A stretch of 64,000 bases of DNA from Pseudoips prasinana (GCA_951640165.1 OX621256.1:8308001-8372000); one strand, 5' to 3'; counted from the first letter of the stretch, positions 19,306-31,005 are shown. Numbers and translations are program-made. The notes: generated by a model from the letters alone, not told the origin.

Positions 19306-19552
19306 TAGCCAGATGATCTCACCGGTACATAAATGATAGGCGAGGTTAAGCAGTCAAGTCCATAGATGAGTGACCGCCGTAGTGGTTTAATTTTTGAGCG
19401 TCTCCCTGCTTTGAGGGCACGTTAAGCTGTCGGTCCCGGTTGTAGCCATTAGTCGTTAAGCCATGTCATAGGCATATTGGTGGCTTCAACAACTCTGCCA
19501 GTAAGGTAACCACTGCCCATACGATAAGTAAGTAAGTAGGTAGTAGGTACTG
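19306..19552 (+). mobile_element. 5S-derived SINE, copy 2
   Basis: CTCACCGGTACATAAATGAT, GGCGAGGTTAAGCAGTC and CATAGATGAGTGACCGCC show the 5S-like promoter with a short internal deletion. The body ends CCCATACGATAAGTAAGTA. Confidence 0.75.
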
Positions 19553-19757
19553 CAAATATGTTTGATGATGAATTTTACTTTTGTTGAAACATACCTAGTA
19601 CCTATACTCGACAGGTGGAGACTGTTATTATTGTTGTATACCTAACCTGGATAACATTTTTTTTTAAATGACTTGGTCTACCCAGTCATTATTTTCTTGT
19701 CTTGTGATTTGTTTCATTATTCATTGTCGTTTTTATTTTTGCCTAAGAGTTTTTATC

Positions 19758-19870
19758 TCCTGGACACTCACACCCGGCCATCTGATCCCTAACCAAGTAG
19801 AGCTTGTACTGTGGAAACCAGATGACTGATATACATAAGTACTACGAGTACTTTTCTTTTGAACACATTA
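19758..19870 (-). mobile_element. SINE-1, 3' fragment
   Basis: The complement of CCGGCCATCTGATCCCTAAC and GGAAACCAGATGACTGATAT is the SINE-1 3' body. Confidence 0.65.
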
Positions 19871-19985
19871 TAAGCTGAAAGCAACAAAGTTTTAAATTAT
19901 TTTTCGCAATATAAATCACAATCACAATTTTTGGCACGATCTGCGAATAAACTATCAATAACTTATATTCGGTAATGAAACATTC

Positions 19986-21052
19986 GGGTTAGTGCTGATT
20001 CTCCCCGTTCTTGTTTCCCCCCGAAAGTTATTAAAACTATATTGTATAACTACATACATATAATAATTATCAATTATAAATAATCAAAAATTTTACTCAA
20101 GTTTTTCGATTTCGCTTGACACCTTTTATACTCATCATTCTTGTTAATAATCTGTCAACCTGAGGAAGAGAAGAGTGTACTGGACGATACAGAAATCAGA
20201 CGATTAATAGAAAAATACGCTAATAAGCAAATTTCAATGATGTCATTCCTGCGAAAAATCAGCTCAATGATAATTATACATCCCTAATTTTTATTACTTT
20301 AAATTCTTTTCATCATCTTCATGTCAGCCAAAGTGCGTCCACTGCTGGACAAAAGCCTCCCCAAAGAATGGGGGGATATGCCATAATCGCCATGCTTGGC
20401 AGACGGGTTGGCGATCGCAGTTTGGTGGTCATAGTTTACAGTTAAACGCTGCTACCTGTTCTCTGGTAGGTATTTCCTGGGACGATTTCTACGCCCCCTG
20501 CGGGATGGGATGGGGTGATGATATTCTATGCCGCCACCACACAATTTTGTCATTTATTATTATGCAAGTATTAGTTAGAATCATTAATTAAGGACTTGTA
20601 GGGTGAAGCATTTAATGGTCCATAACTTTTACTTATTATCAACTTTACAGTTTACTTAGTTTAATTTACGAGTTTATTTATACATGTTGATTGTTGATTT
20701 ACAGTAATATATATTAGTACCTAAGTTTTAGATAGGATCATAATTAGTTACTTCTATGTTGAAGGATTTATATATATTTAGCAATAAAAGCACTTGTAGA
20801 AATGTAATGAAAGATGGCCATATGTTATGACATTTATTTGTTAATTTGATATAACACTTTATATCCTAAAGTCAAAGTGTTAAGAGAGTAGAGTATTTAA
20901 AATGTAATCTGAATCTGTGATTTGATTGGTGATAATTTGAAATAAATACCCAAAAATATAACCAGTACTTTTTCCTATTTATATATATAACGCAATTTTA
21001 AAAAAGATAATTTTTCGGGGCGAAACAAGAACGGGGGAATCAGCATTAAGCC
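19986..21052. mobile_element. 1,067-bp TIR element with 8-bp target duplication (hAT-like?)
   Basis: Imperfect TIRs of 40 bp or more begin GGGTTAGTGCTGATTC at the left and, on the complement, GGCTTAATGCTGATTC at the right; both run into CCGTTCTTGTTTC. AAACATTC flanks both ends (19,978-19,985 and 21,053-21,060), an 8-bp duplication as made by hAT or P transposases. No transposase ORF remains; an RTE-tailed repeat (20,311-20,553) sits inside. Confidence 0.75.
20311..20553 (-). mobile_element. RTE-tailed repeat, full copy
   Basis: On the minus strand it runs from GTGTGGTGGCGGCATAG to GACGCACTTTGGCTGACATG and a degenerate GATGATG. It is inserted in the TIR element 19,986-21,052. Confidence 0.7.
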
Positions 21053-21141
21053 AAACATTCTACCGCCAGACTAGACCAAAGCAGTAACGTTTCGGGAATC
21101 GGGACTAAGACATGAAATCTTAAATCATGATTATCATAAAA

Positions 21142-21240
21142 AAATCTTTTCAATTTATTTATATTGACTGAATTATGATGAGAGGTAAGAAATATGATGT
21201 AATAAAATAATATCAAAGCGTCTCATCATATGATGGAGAT
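21142..21240 (+). repeat. Repeat E, partial copy
   Basis: TTGACTGAATTATGATGAGA and GGTAAGAAATATGATGTAAT match 21,560-21,600 in the same orientation, 0.4 kb apart. Confidence 0.5.
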
Positions 21241-21501
21241 TCTTATCATTGCTTTTGAAGGGGTAAATTATTTATACTTATTTTTGCCATGGTACCGCAC
21301 TACAGACAAACTGATAACCTTCTACTTTACGGTTAATTTAGTTTAGTTAGTTGGAACAGTTATTTTTTCGTAAAAATTATGAGAATTAAACCATCAGTAT
21401 CTGTTAATGATGCCACCGTGCATCGCTAGGCTAAGCAGTCTAGTCACGGGCCGTCAGTATATCTATATGGACATGTAATCATTAAGTATGATATTCTGGA
21501 A
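21241..21501. other. No recognised feature
   Basis: Sequence between two Repeat E copies; nothing identified. Confidence 0.3.
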
Positions 21502-21640
21502 GAAGAAGAGAAATCTTTTCACCGTAGGTGTAAATTTATGCCTATACCTACACTTGTTATTGACAGAATTATGATGAGTGGTAAGAAATATGATGTCATA
21601 AAAAAAACATCAAAGCATGATAGAGATTCTTTTCAATTTT
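21502..21640 (+). repeat. Repeat E, copy 2
   Basis: It matches the reverse complement of 17,558-17,695 almost end to end. The 70-codon ORF across it (21,538-21,750) shows no protein motif and is probably chance. Confidence 0.6.
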
Positions 21641-21796
21641 GTTTTGACCGACTTCAAAAGAAAAGAAAGTTATCATTCCGACTGAAAGTTATATATGTTA
21701 GGTATATCGTAAGCATAGAAAGATACAAAATAACATTATTTTATTTTTAATATAATTTTAATGCTTTTTTGATGCATCATTTTATATCTCTCTAAA

Positions 21797-21964
21797 CGGC
21801 CCTGCGGCTGACGGCATAGAATATCGCTAACCCATCTCATCCCGGGGGGGTGTAGAAGTCATCCCGACGGAATATCTCCCAGAGAACGGGCAGCAGCATC
21901 ACTCTTGAGTACGTACCTACTATGATCATCATACTGCGATCGAATACCTGTCTGCCAAACGTGG
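21797..21964 (+). mobile_element. RTE-tailed repeat, 3'-truncated
   Basis: GACGGCATAGAATATCGCTA to CTGTCTGCCAAACGTGG. The expected CATGGCGATTATG and tail are replaced by the left inverted arm at 21,965. Confidence 0.65.
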
Positions 21965-22496
21965 CAACAGAGCTGCACTCTCTATTTCAGGTAGACCAAG
22001 GGATGGGAGAATAAGCCCGCAAAATTCCATTCTACAGGATAATGTTGAGATTTTTTCCTAATATCACCTTTCGGCCTGACCCTGGACCGGAAGCCAGGAG
22101 CTCATTATCTGCGGTTAAACACCATTAGAGCAACAGTGAGGGGGTTTTAAAGATCATTTATTCAACCTGGATAAAATTAAAAATATATGTATATCCTCTT
22201 TGCAAAACATAGACACAAAAATTTCAAAATAGGAATAAGTTCAAATTGGACATTAAATGAAGGCCCTTATAAGTTAAAACGGGACAACAAATAAAGACTC
22301 TACTCTATAGTAACTAATTGGACCTATATATTCCTATACAGACATTTTTATAATCTGTTGTAGGTATTCCAAGTTTAAAAATATCAACAATTTCATATTC
22401 TTCTTCCAATAATCCCGACACATATTATACCCGCAACCATAAATGTTATTATTTTTTCCATTTGTTATCTATAATTTGTTTTATCGTTATCCTTTA

Positions 22497-22780
22497 GCGT
22501 TAACCTAGGAGGCTTTCACTGCTTCACCAGACAATAGTGGCGAACGTGGACTCAAGCCGTCTAGTAACTAAATAAAACTACAAACTAAATACCCCCGCCG
22601 GAGGGCACCCCCTTTTATGTTTACTGACGGGCAGATGCATGAGAGGGTCATTATTTTTAGTGACGTTTTGTGCAACTTTCGTTAATACGCGAAGGGCCTT
22701 TCGTCCGATTGAGGATCGGAGAAAGCATTTCATAGATACAAATGAAAACAAAGTGTCGTAGAACTCATAGATCACGCTGG
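22497..22780 (-). mobile_element. Retroelement X fragment, diverged
   Basis: GGCTTTCACTGCTTCACCAG, CCCGCCGGAGGGCACCCCC and GTGCAACTTTCGTTAATACG correspond to the family at 1,787 and 49,073. Confidence 0.6.
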
Positions 22781-22784
22781 TATG

Positions 22785-23400
22785 GGGTATGGGGAAACTC
22801 TGTGCATATCGAAAGAGCTTTTATCGCACCAAAGAGGTGCATACCTACGTGCGATTTGTAACGTAGACCCACTTACATCCTGTAAACCACTGTTCAGGAA
22901 GCTTAGAATACTCACATTAACTGGTATTTATATTGAGGAAACATATAAATTTACCAAATCTCACCCGGACATGTTTGAAAATCTGGGAGACAAATGTAAC
23001 TACAAAACTAGATATCCTAATAAATTAATTATTCCTAGAATGAGAACGGAACTATATAGACGAAGCTGTTATCCATAGATATCCTAATAAATTAATTATA
23101 TCTAGAATGAGAACGGAACTATATAGACGAAGCTGTTATCCAATGTGTGTTCGGATTTATAACAAGCTTCCTGACCAAATTAAGGTTCTTCCAATGGGTC
23201 GATTAAAAAAAACTTTACGTAACTGGGTTAATTGAGAATTCCTTCTATACTGTCTAGGAATTCCTGCAGGCCAAATAATTGTCTTCACAAATTTGCATGT
23301 CATTATTATATGATTAGATATGTTAAGCTACTTTTGTGCTACCAATGTAAGACCTTTTAAAACCATATTTACTTGCAAATAAATCTTTGACTTTGACTTT
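22785..23400 (+). pseudogene. CR1/Jockey-like LINE ORF2 C-terminus and 3' tail (left arm)
   Basis: The frame encodes R-A-I-C-N-V-D-P-L-T-S-C-K-P-L-F-R-K-L, later I-P-R-M-R-T-E-L-Y-R-R-S-C-Y-P, and after a stop I-Y-N-K-L-P-D-Q-I-K, typical of the region after the RT in CR1/Jockey LINEs. A 67-bp tandem duplication (23,010-23,076 and 23,077-23,143) introduces the stop. The tail ends CTTTGACTTTGACTTTGG. Non-functional. Confidence 0.75.
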
Positions 23401-23565
23401 GGTGGTAGCAGCGTATTCGCTACTATTGTCCGGCGACTACGATATATCGGTTTGTATGTTATGTCACGAGAGTCTATAATCAGCCCATGAACTTATTCCT
23501 CCTTTACTTTTACGGGACTAGTAAACCACTGGCGATTATGGTATTTCCCTTCAAATTACACAACT

Positions 23566-23625
23566 CCATTGTGGAAATCTAACGGGGAAGCCTTTGTCCA
23601 GTAGTTTGTTCGGCTGATATGACTA
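23566..23625 (+). mobile_element. RTE tail, small fragment
   Basis: TTGTGGAAATCTAACGGGGA, GCCTTTGTCCAGTAG, then CGGCTGATATGA. Diverged RTE 3' end. Confidence 0.5.
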
Positions 23626-24090
23626 TTTATTTATTTATTTATAGTACAACCACATTATACATATGACACATTAAAAAAATACATAATTACATGGTTTTGC
23701 ATTTGATATGCATAACAATTAAGGTGTACCTACATAACATTTACTAGCTAAAATTAGAAGTATTTTTGACATGAAATTGACATTAATAACAAAAAAAAAC
23801 GAAACTAAAAGTAAATCTAAAAATTATAACCAGGTACGTAGAACATATGTGTAACGACTAGAAATTTAATAGGCAAAAGTATTTTTTAATTAAGTATTAA
23901 ATTCACCAAACGAATTACTAAATATGTCAACATTTGGATCGTGGATCGACTTTGGAGAGCATTGTACTGATCAAGAATTCGGTTGGTAGGTGATTGACGG
24001 CCCAAATTGGTCTTAGAAAACTGCGTATGAAATCTTTTGCTTATTTTGTGTCTAGGGTAAGAGTAAGTGATGATGATCATTATTATAATT
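23626..24090 (-). pseudogene. LINE 3' end with (TAAA)n tail
   Basis: A (TTTA)n run at 23,626-23,641 is the tail of a minus-strand element. An ORF (23,886-24,080) contains N-L-G-R-Q-S-P-T-N-R-I-L-D-Q-Y-N, which reads like a LINE ORF2 terminus. Family uncertain. Confidence 0.4.
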
Positions 24091-24263
24091 TTTATGGAAT
24101 GTATTCGAGATTATTAAAACATATTTATGTTTAAAAATCGGTTCTAATAAAGAAAGAGTTAAAAGAAGACAGAAGTTAACAACATGTTTTAAACCAGTTA
24201 TGCTATCAGATACCCACCACGTCTTCGCACAGGTAGATGGATAGAAAGATCTTCTTTGTAAAT
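24091..24263. other. No recognised feature
   Basis: Short interval in the spacer of the long inverted repeat. Confidence 0.3.
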
Positions 24264-24325
24264 CTTATGGGCAGCAGTTATCCTGGTGTCAGAGTTGTTC
24301 AAGCCGCTTTACCTCACATACGTGA
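24264..24325 (-). mobile_element. 5S-SINE tail fragment
   Basis: TATGGGCAGCAGTTATCCTG, then GTGTCAGAGTTGTTCAAGCC, matches the body end of the 5S-SINE on the minus strand; the 5S part is missing. Confidence 0.5.
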
Positions 24326-24384
24326 GTGCATATAGCTATGACACGGAATAGTGCTATGACCAATAATGTTATAAATATAAATTA

Positions 24385-24707
24385 CTAGCTGTGCCCCGCG
24401 GTTTTACCCGCGTTAAATTTTATAAATTATCACAGCTCCTCCCCCGTAGGTAATAGCGTAATAATATGTAGCCTATATGTTAACCCGACCTATTAGTAAT
24501 ATTCATGCAAAGTTTTAAGTAAATCCATGCAGTACTTTTTGAGTTTAGCCCGGATATACATACAGACAAACAGACACACAGACAAAAATTATAAAACTAT
24601 ATTTTTGGCTTCGATATCGATTGCAGATCACACCGCGAGTATCCTTTTAAAAAAATATTCAATGTACAGTTTTGACTTTCTTACGATTTTATTATAATAT
24701 GTATAGA
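24385..24707 (-). mobile_element. Helitron, non-autonomous (323 bp, complete)
   Basis: On the minus strand it runs from A|TCTATACATATTATAATAAA to the hairpin CGCGGGTAAAACCGCGGGGC then CAGCTAG|T. The body holds AGTCAAAACTGTACATTGAA and a (GTCT)n run. Same family as 13,296, 57,251, 57,459 and 59,643. Confidence 0.85.
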
Positions 24708-25142
24708 TTATTATTAATATATATCATTGTAATTTTCGTGTCGTTCTGTAAGATTTTTTATTCTAAAATACAATACATGTTACTCGCTGATAAAGTAACA
24801 TTCTATAGACGAAAGAATTTTTAAAAGCAGTTATATTTGTTTTAATTCGTCCCTTTACTTCGCGACTTACAAATAATCGAATCTTTATTTTATTAAAAAT
24901 ATTAATTTAGAAATGTATTATTTTCTTTACGAAGTTACCGTCCTAATACTACTAAAATAATAGCGTTCTATAAGGCTTAAATAATGATACATGGCCAGCG
25001 GAGCCCCGAGGGAATCTACAGCTACTTCTCCAATCGAAAATCGATCATTATAGACTTGGTTTTATAGGTCACGCCGGGCCAGCTCTGTACCTACTGGGGC
25101 CATGAGTAATACTGAGAAATGCAGTAAGTAGATATTCACCTA
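24708..25142. other. No recognised feature
   Basis: AT-rich sequence in the spacer of the inverted repeat; nothing identified. Confidence 0.35.
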
Positions 25143-25504
25143 CATGATGATGATGATGATGATGTCTTCCCGGCCGAATTTCGGCCACGTGGCCAATATC
25201 AATGGAGATTAGCCAATTGCGGAGGACATATTGTAGTGCACAAGTGTGAGCGCCAACACAGGGGCACTTTCTATTCCATCACTCTCATGATCTGATGGGA
25301 CGACTAGCGACACGACCGGAAAGAGGTCATGTACAGGTCCGACGGCTTTACGTTCTCTTCGAGGCACGGGGGTGTAGTACCGCCAACTTCCAGACTACAG
25401 GCTGTTATAAATCCCAAAATTACTTTTTGGCCCGACCCGGGATTTGTACCCAGGACCTCATTTTCTGCGGTTGAACATGCTACCGCTAGACCAACGAAGC
25501 AGTC
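25143..25504 (-). mobile_element. SINE-3, full length
   Basis: It runs from the tRNA-like head (CTAGCGGTAGCATGTTCAAC, B-box GGTACAAATCCCGGG) to the (CAT)n tail at 25,143. Confidence 0.8.
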
Positions 25505-25534
25505 GCCTACATAGAGCAATTAAAGAAGGAATAT

Positions 25535-25812
25535 TATCCCTTAATTTGATCCTCGGTGCTTTTTGCTGGCTTCTCTAGTTACAATTCTCTCGTTTTATGA
25601 AGCTCGTTATATCATTCTGTCTCCCGCTCTGCTCTGGAGGGAAGTAGAACTATATATCTAACTCTTCGTTTCTTTCTTATTAAATTCGTTGCGGGATCCA
25701 AGGCAGTTAAAGCGATTCCCCGGGACATGCCTGAGCCTCACCGTTCAGTTTCATTTCATGGTGTGCCACTGTTGATCCTGGCTTACAGGAGTTGCAGTGG
25801 TGGCTAAGAAGG
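25535..25812 (-). repeat. Dispersed repeat D, copy
   Basis: It is the inverse of 58,146-58,460: GTTGCGGGATCCAAG, CCCCGGGACATGCCTGAGCC, GATCCTGGCTTACAGGAGTT. It ends next to the right inverted arm. Confidence 0.6.
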
Positions 25813-25939
25813 AGAGACTAGTCCCGTAAAAGTAAAGGAGGAATAAGTTCATGGGCTGATTATAGACTCTCGTGACATAACATACAAACCGATATATCGT
25901 AGTCGCCGGACAATAGTAGCGAATACGCTGCTACCACCA

Positions 25940-26555
25940 AAGTCAAAGTCAAAGATTTATTTGCAAGTAAATATGGTTTTAAAAGGTCTTACATTGGTAG
26001 CACAAAAGTAGCTTAACATATCTAATCATATAATAATGACATGCAAATTTGTGAAGACAATTATTTGGCCTGCAGGAATTCCTAGACAGTATAGAAGGAA
26101 TTCTCAATTAACCATTTACGTAAAGTTTTTTTTAATCGACCCATTGGAAGAACCTTAATTTGGTCAGGAAGCTTGTTATAAATCCGAACACACATTGGAT
26201 AACAGCTTCGTCTATATAGTTCCGTTCTCATTCTAGGAATAATTAATTTATTAGGATATCTATGGATAACAGCTTCGTCTATATAGTTCCGTTCTCATTC
26301 TAGGAATAATTAATTTATTAGGATATCTAGTTTTGTAGTTACATTTGTCTCCCAGATTTTCAAACATGTCCGGGTGAGATTTGGTAAATTTATATGTTTC
26401 CTCAATATAAATACCAGTTAATGTGAGTATTCTAAGCTTCCTGAACAGTGGTTTACAGGATGTAAGTGGGTCTACGTTACAAATCGCACGTAGGTATGCA
26501 CCTCTTTGGTGCGATAAAAGCTCTTTCGATATGCACAGAGTTTCCCCATACCCCA
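25940..26555 (-). pseudogene. CR1/Jockey-like LINE ORF2 C-terminus (right arm)
   Basis: Same peptide as 22,785-23,235, including the stop created by the 67-bp duplication. Confidence 0.75.
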
Positions 26556-26559
26556 TACC

Positions 26560-26850
26560 AGCGTGATCTATGAGTTCTACGACACTTTGTTTTCATTTGT
26601 ATCTATGAAATGCTTTCTCCGATCCTCAATCGGACGAAAGGCCCTTCGCGTATTAACGAAAGGTGCACAAAACGTCACTAAAAATAATGACCCTCTCATG
26701 CATCTGCCCGTCAGTAAACATAAAAGGGGGTGCCCTCCGGCGGGGGTATTTAGTTTGTAGTTTTATTTAGTTACTAGACGGCTTGAGTCCACGTTCGCCA
26801 CTATTGTCTGGTGAAGCAGTGAAAGCCTCCTAGGCTAACGCTAAAGGATA
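26560..26850 (+). mobile_element. Retroelement X fragment (right arm)
   Basis: Inverse copy of 22,497-22,780; it differs by a 2-base insertion in AACGAAAGGTGCACA. Confidence 0.6.
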
Positions 26851-27373
26851 ACGATAAAACAAATTATAGATAACAAATTGAAAAAATAATAACATTTATG
26901 GTTGCGGGTATAATATGTGTCGGGATTATTGGAAGAAGAATATGAAATTGTTGATATTTTTAAACTTGGAATACCTACAACAGATTATAAAAATGTCTGT
27001 ATAGGAATATATAGGTCCAATTAGTTACTATAGAGTAGAGTCTTTATTTGTTGTCCCGTTTTAACTTATAAGGGCCTTCATTTAATGTCCAATTTGAACT
27101 TATTCCTATTTTGAAATTTTTGTGTCTATGTTTTGCAAAGAGGATATACATATATTTTTAATTTTATCCAGGTTGAATAAATGATATTTAAAACCCCCTC
27201 ACTGTTGCTCTAATGGTGTTTAACCGCAGATAATGAGCTCCTGGCTTCCGGTCCAGGGTCAGGCCGAAAGGTGATATTAGGAAAAAATCTCAACATTATC
27301 CTGTAGAATGGAATTTTGCGGGCTTATTCTCCCATCCCTTGGTCTACCTGAATTAGAGAGTGCAGCTCTGTTG

Positions 27374-29558
27374 GACACTCACCTTGCATTATAATTGTCC
27401 CGAATAAATGGCAAGTCTCCTGATCCAATTCTGGTGTCGACTAAACTCAGACTGGCGCCATGGCCAAAATAGAACCAAGACTACAGAATACATTATCTAT
27501 TGTTTTAAACTAAGTATTTTAAAACTCAATACTTACATTAATATAGAGATAGGAGATTCCACTGTCGTCTAAGATTGATTTCGAATACATGCTTCTTATT
27601 GGCTAGATTAAAAGTTTATTAATGTAAATTATTGATTGACTATGGATACCATAGTGCCTCATTGGTTGCTAAATGTTGGCAACATTTCTTGGATAAATAT
27701 TTCTGAATAATGGATAAGTATGTCGTTTGCGCTCCTTAATCTCTAGACATCTATAATATAGACAACATAGGTACACTAAACTAAACGCTATCTCAAATTC
27801 CTATCTACCTATCTGGATCATGTATTTATAAGCGGATGTTTTTGTAAGACCACACACAGTAACCAAAATGGTCGCCCATAGTCGTCATTCCTCGGATTCC
27901 CGCCAATCAACACCGTGACAGTTGACATTCCAAACAAAATGGTGAAAACGCGCGAACCCGCCACAGAGTATTAACAATGAGCCGGTCGGCGATATGCAAA
28001 AATTTAACGAAAATAAAATGCAGAAATAAAAGGGAAATAAATAAAATAATAAAAAAATATATAAATCCAGCCTTTTTGTTTTCCGTTCCTCGGATGGGCT
28101 CTCGATGTAAAAAAAGCGCCCGCTTCTAGACAGCCCGTCAGTCTCGCCCGAAGGAATGGAGTAACTGCACTTTTGATTTTTACGTTATTTCTTTTTTATT
28201 TTCGCTGGCAATAAATGTTGTTACCTTCAAATAATATACGTGTATACGAGTTGTATAAACTTACCTACATATATTTGAATGCGGTTGATATTTTGCTATC
28301 AAATAGTATAGGTATAACCTATCATACTGAAATAAACTAAGAGTCAAAATTCAAAAACAGTATAAATATTGGGAGGATAATTCGTGAGATATTACGTAAC
28401 AAACGTAAGCCACGTTTGTTACGTCTTTGAGATTTGAATTACGGAATGAACTTTTTAATACGTTTTATAACCTTCACAGTATATTCAAGGAAGTAAAACC
28501 ATTTTTTATTATGAAAAATAACCCAGGAAGTTTAAAGAAGGTCAATAGTTCTTACTTGGTAGTTTATGTTTTTTCTTTTATTTATCTATTTTATATGTTA
28601 AAAAACATGTTATTGTTGGACAAATTAAATTACGTCGAATATTGAAACTCACGGTAAAGGACGGTAATGTATCATAGTAAATACAATGATTTCTTCTACA
28701 ACATATCAAAATATTCTAAAAAGCTGTCTTATAAAAACTCAAAATTTAGAAATAGGCTACACTAAATCATTTCCGTATAAGGTATATAGTGACCCGTATA
28801 TAGTGCACGAAAACCTAAAATCACACAAAATCATACGGCGAACGAATACTGCGTCACAAACGGTCCTTTGTGAACATTTTATTACGACACACTTTAAGAA
28901 GATAAGCTAGAATATAAGGGAAAATAAACAGTACACTAAAGTGTATAATATAATAACAAATCATTACGACATAATGCACTATGCGTGATAATGTTACTAA
29001 GTACGATAAGGTAATATAAATATTGGAACTCATATAACGCAGAATAACGGTACAAAACGCACAGAAACACAGAAATGTCTAACTAAACATGGATTTCGAA
29101 TAATTAGTCGGAAACTGCTTATTATGAGACATAAGGAAAAAACAGAACTTTAATAATAAAATATTTGTTAAAATCCGTTCACGATATCTTCACGTGTCGG
29201 GGGATCCGATGAGGATCTTTGATCTTTTAAAAATGTATTTAAAAAAATGTAGGTATATGGCGTCCACCTAAGAAAGTCTAATAATGATTCCGTACCTAAC
29301 ATAAACTGGCTAAAACTAAGACGAAACTAAAGAAACAGTAACGTAGTTGTGCGCGACGGGTGCAATATATCAAAGTGGGCAAAAGTACATTCGCGCTATA
29401 ACTACGTAGGCGCGCAGCGACGGGACGACGCGGGCTTAAGGAACGTGCCGCATTAAATATACTAAGCGATAATATCAATTATAGCTTTTGTTTTTTTTTG
29501 CACTTTGCATATACCGTCACACTTAAGTCGGTGGCGCTGAATTAGATTCCCTTGCTTG
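27374..29558. other. Low-repeat AT-rich region
   Basis: I find no element shared with the rest of the window. Short ORFs at 28,427-28,645 and 28,686-28,910 have no recognisable motif. A perfect 13-bp-arm hairpin lies at 28,394-28,424 (ACGTAACAAACGT / ACGTTTGTTACGT). A GC-richer stretch near 29,340-29,450 is unexplained. Confidence 0.4.
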
Positions 29559-29758
29559 CTTATCGTATGGGTAGGCCTCTGACATGGCTTAACGACTGTT
29601 GTCTAATAACTACAACCGGGACCGACAGCTTAACGTGCCTCCGAAGCACGGAGACGCTCAGAAATTTGGCGGTCACCCATCTATGGACTGACCGTAAGCC
29701 TAGTTGCTTAACCTCGCTGATCGCTTACGGACCGGTAAGAGCATCTAGCTATGAGCAA
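29559..29758 (-). mobile_element. 5S-derived SINE, copy 3
   Basis: The minus strand has TCTTACCGGTCCGTAAGCGA, AGCGAGGTTAAGCAACTAGG and CCATAGATGGGTGACCGCC, close to a 5S rRNA internal promoter, then the family body to CCCATACGATAAG. Confidence 0.8.
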
Positions 29759-31005
29759 TATATTAGATTCCCTTGGATCCCCTGGGCATCAATAGGGTTG
29801 TTATTATTGTTGAGAACTGATATGGGACTTATGAATGGCAAATAAATAATTGATAATGGAAATAAGGGTATTAACGGTTTCAATCAAAGATCAATGGAAA
29901 ACAAGACAACTCCGCGTTCGCGCGCGTCTATCGCCTGTCGTCGGCTTTGAGCCTTTAGTAGGTACGTGTATATTGAAATAATGATACACGGGACAAAAAC
30001 AGGACAGTAACAATACGGTACGTGATACTTAGGTAAATATGGTGATAGTCCCGTATATACCGAGCTTGAGTCGGTGACCCACTAAATCTTATTATGTATG
30101 TATATACTTGGTACCTTAAGAATCCATTCATCCTTAAAAAAATGTAAATTGAAATTAAATTATGTTTTCTTCACATTTAAAAGGTGTTAGATAATTAGTG
30201 GACGTAAGTTTAGGAATTTAATTTTCCTGTGTAACTGACGTGTATCGTGTAGCGTTTACTGTCTGAAAAAAAGTTAGAAATTTTCACTAATATCGTGTGG
30301 TCATCATAAGAACAATTCAATTTTCTTACTTTTAAACGTTTAAGTATCATTTGGCCATTAAACCGCCTAGTGTTAATGATTAGGATTCGATTTTCAATTG
30401 TTGTAAAGTTTGTATATTAAATCTGTTGCTACTGATTTGCTCATATGTTTGTATACCTAACGACAGTTCGACGAAAGCCGTAGAATTGACCTCAAAAAAG
30501 CAATTCTTAGTTGTACGATTAAAATATCACACGGGCACAATGAATATAAAAATATGCATGTTCGTTACATAAAGCTTATATTCTGATTTAAGTATAGGTA
30601 TTCGTTCTGATTTATATGTTAGTTTAAATACGACTTCTAAAACAAGATCTATACTTGAATTCCTGAACTATTCGTCAAGGGCGGTGGCAGAAGTCTGGAG
30701 TTGACTGTGGAAAGAAGAAAGAGCTTACGTTAGTACCAGAGCGTCGATATGACGTAACGAGTGCCTGGTTAACTCGATTGGGTTGTATGTGTTTAATATA
30801 TTCTTTGATTTTTCGACTTATACGTCATATTTAAAGCCTTGCCTTACCGATTATTCTGCATACCCACGTAGCCTTCATAACACCCTAGTGTGGAATCAAG
30901 TTATCGTTTTATCTACAAGTTTATAATTTAACCTTGCATTCAAGCAATTCCATAAAAATTTTAGTTTTACTATGTACTATTACAAAATGTAATAACATTA
31001 CTAGA
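29759..31005. other. AT-rich sequence, nothing recognised
   Basis: No ORF, hairpin or shared repeat stands out. It may be unique intergenic or intronic DNA. Confidence 0.35.

Larger units (their letters stand above)
21965..23522 (+). repeat. Long inverted repeat, left arm (1,558 bp)
   Basis: It is the inverse of 25,818-27,373 over its whole length, with only scattered base changes and 1-3-bp indels visible. It holds a SINE-like remnant (22,030-22,140), a piece of retroelement X (22,497-22,780) and a LINE tail (22,785-23,235). The outer and inner edges are sharp and no matching target duplication is seen. Confidence 0.9.
25818..27373 (-). repeat. Long inverted repeat, right arm (1,556 bp)
   Basis: Inverse partner of 21,965-23,522. 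Both arms carry the same nested fragments and the same 67-bp tandem duplication, so one arm was copied from the other after those events. Spacer 2,295 bp. Confidence 0.9.

Noticed and set aside
28427..28910. Two small ORFs as genes
   Set aside because: AT-rich, no motif, no repeat support and no start-context evidence.
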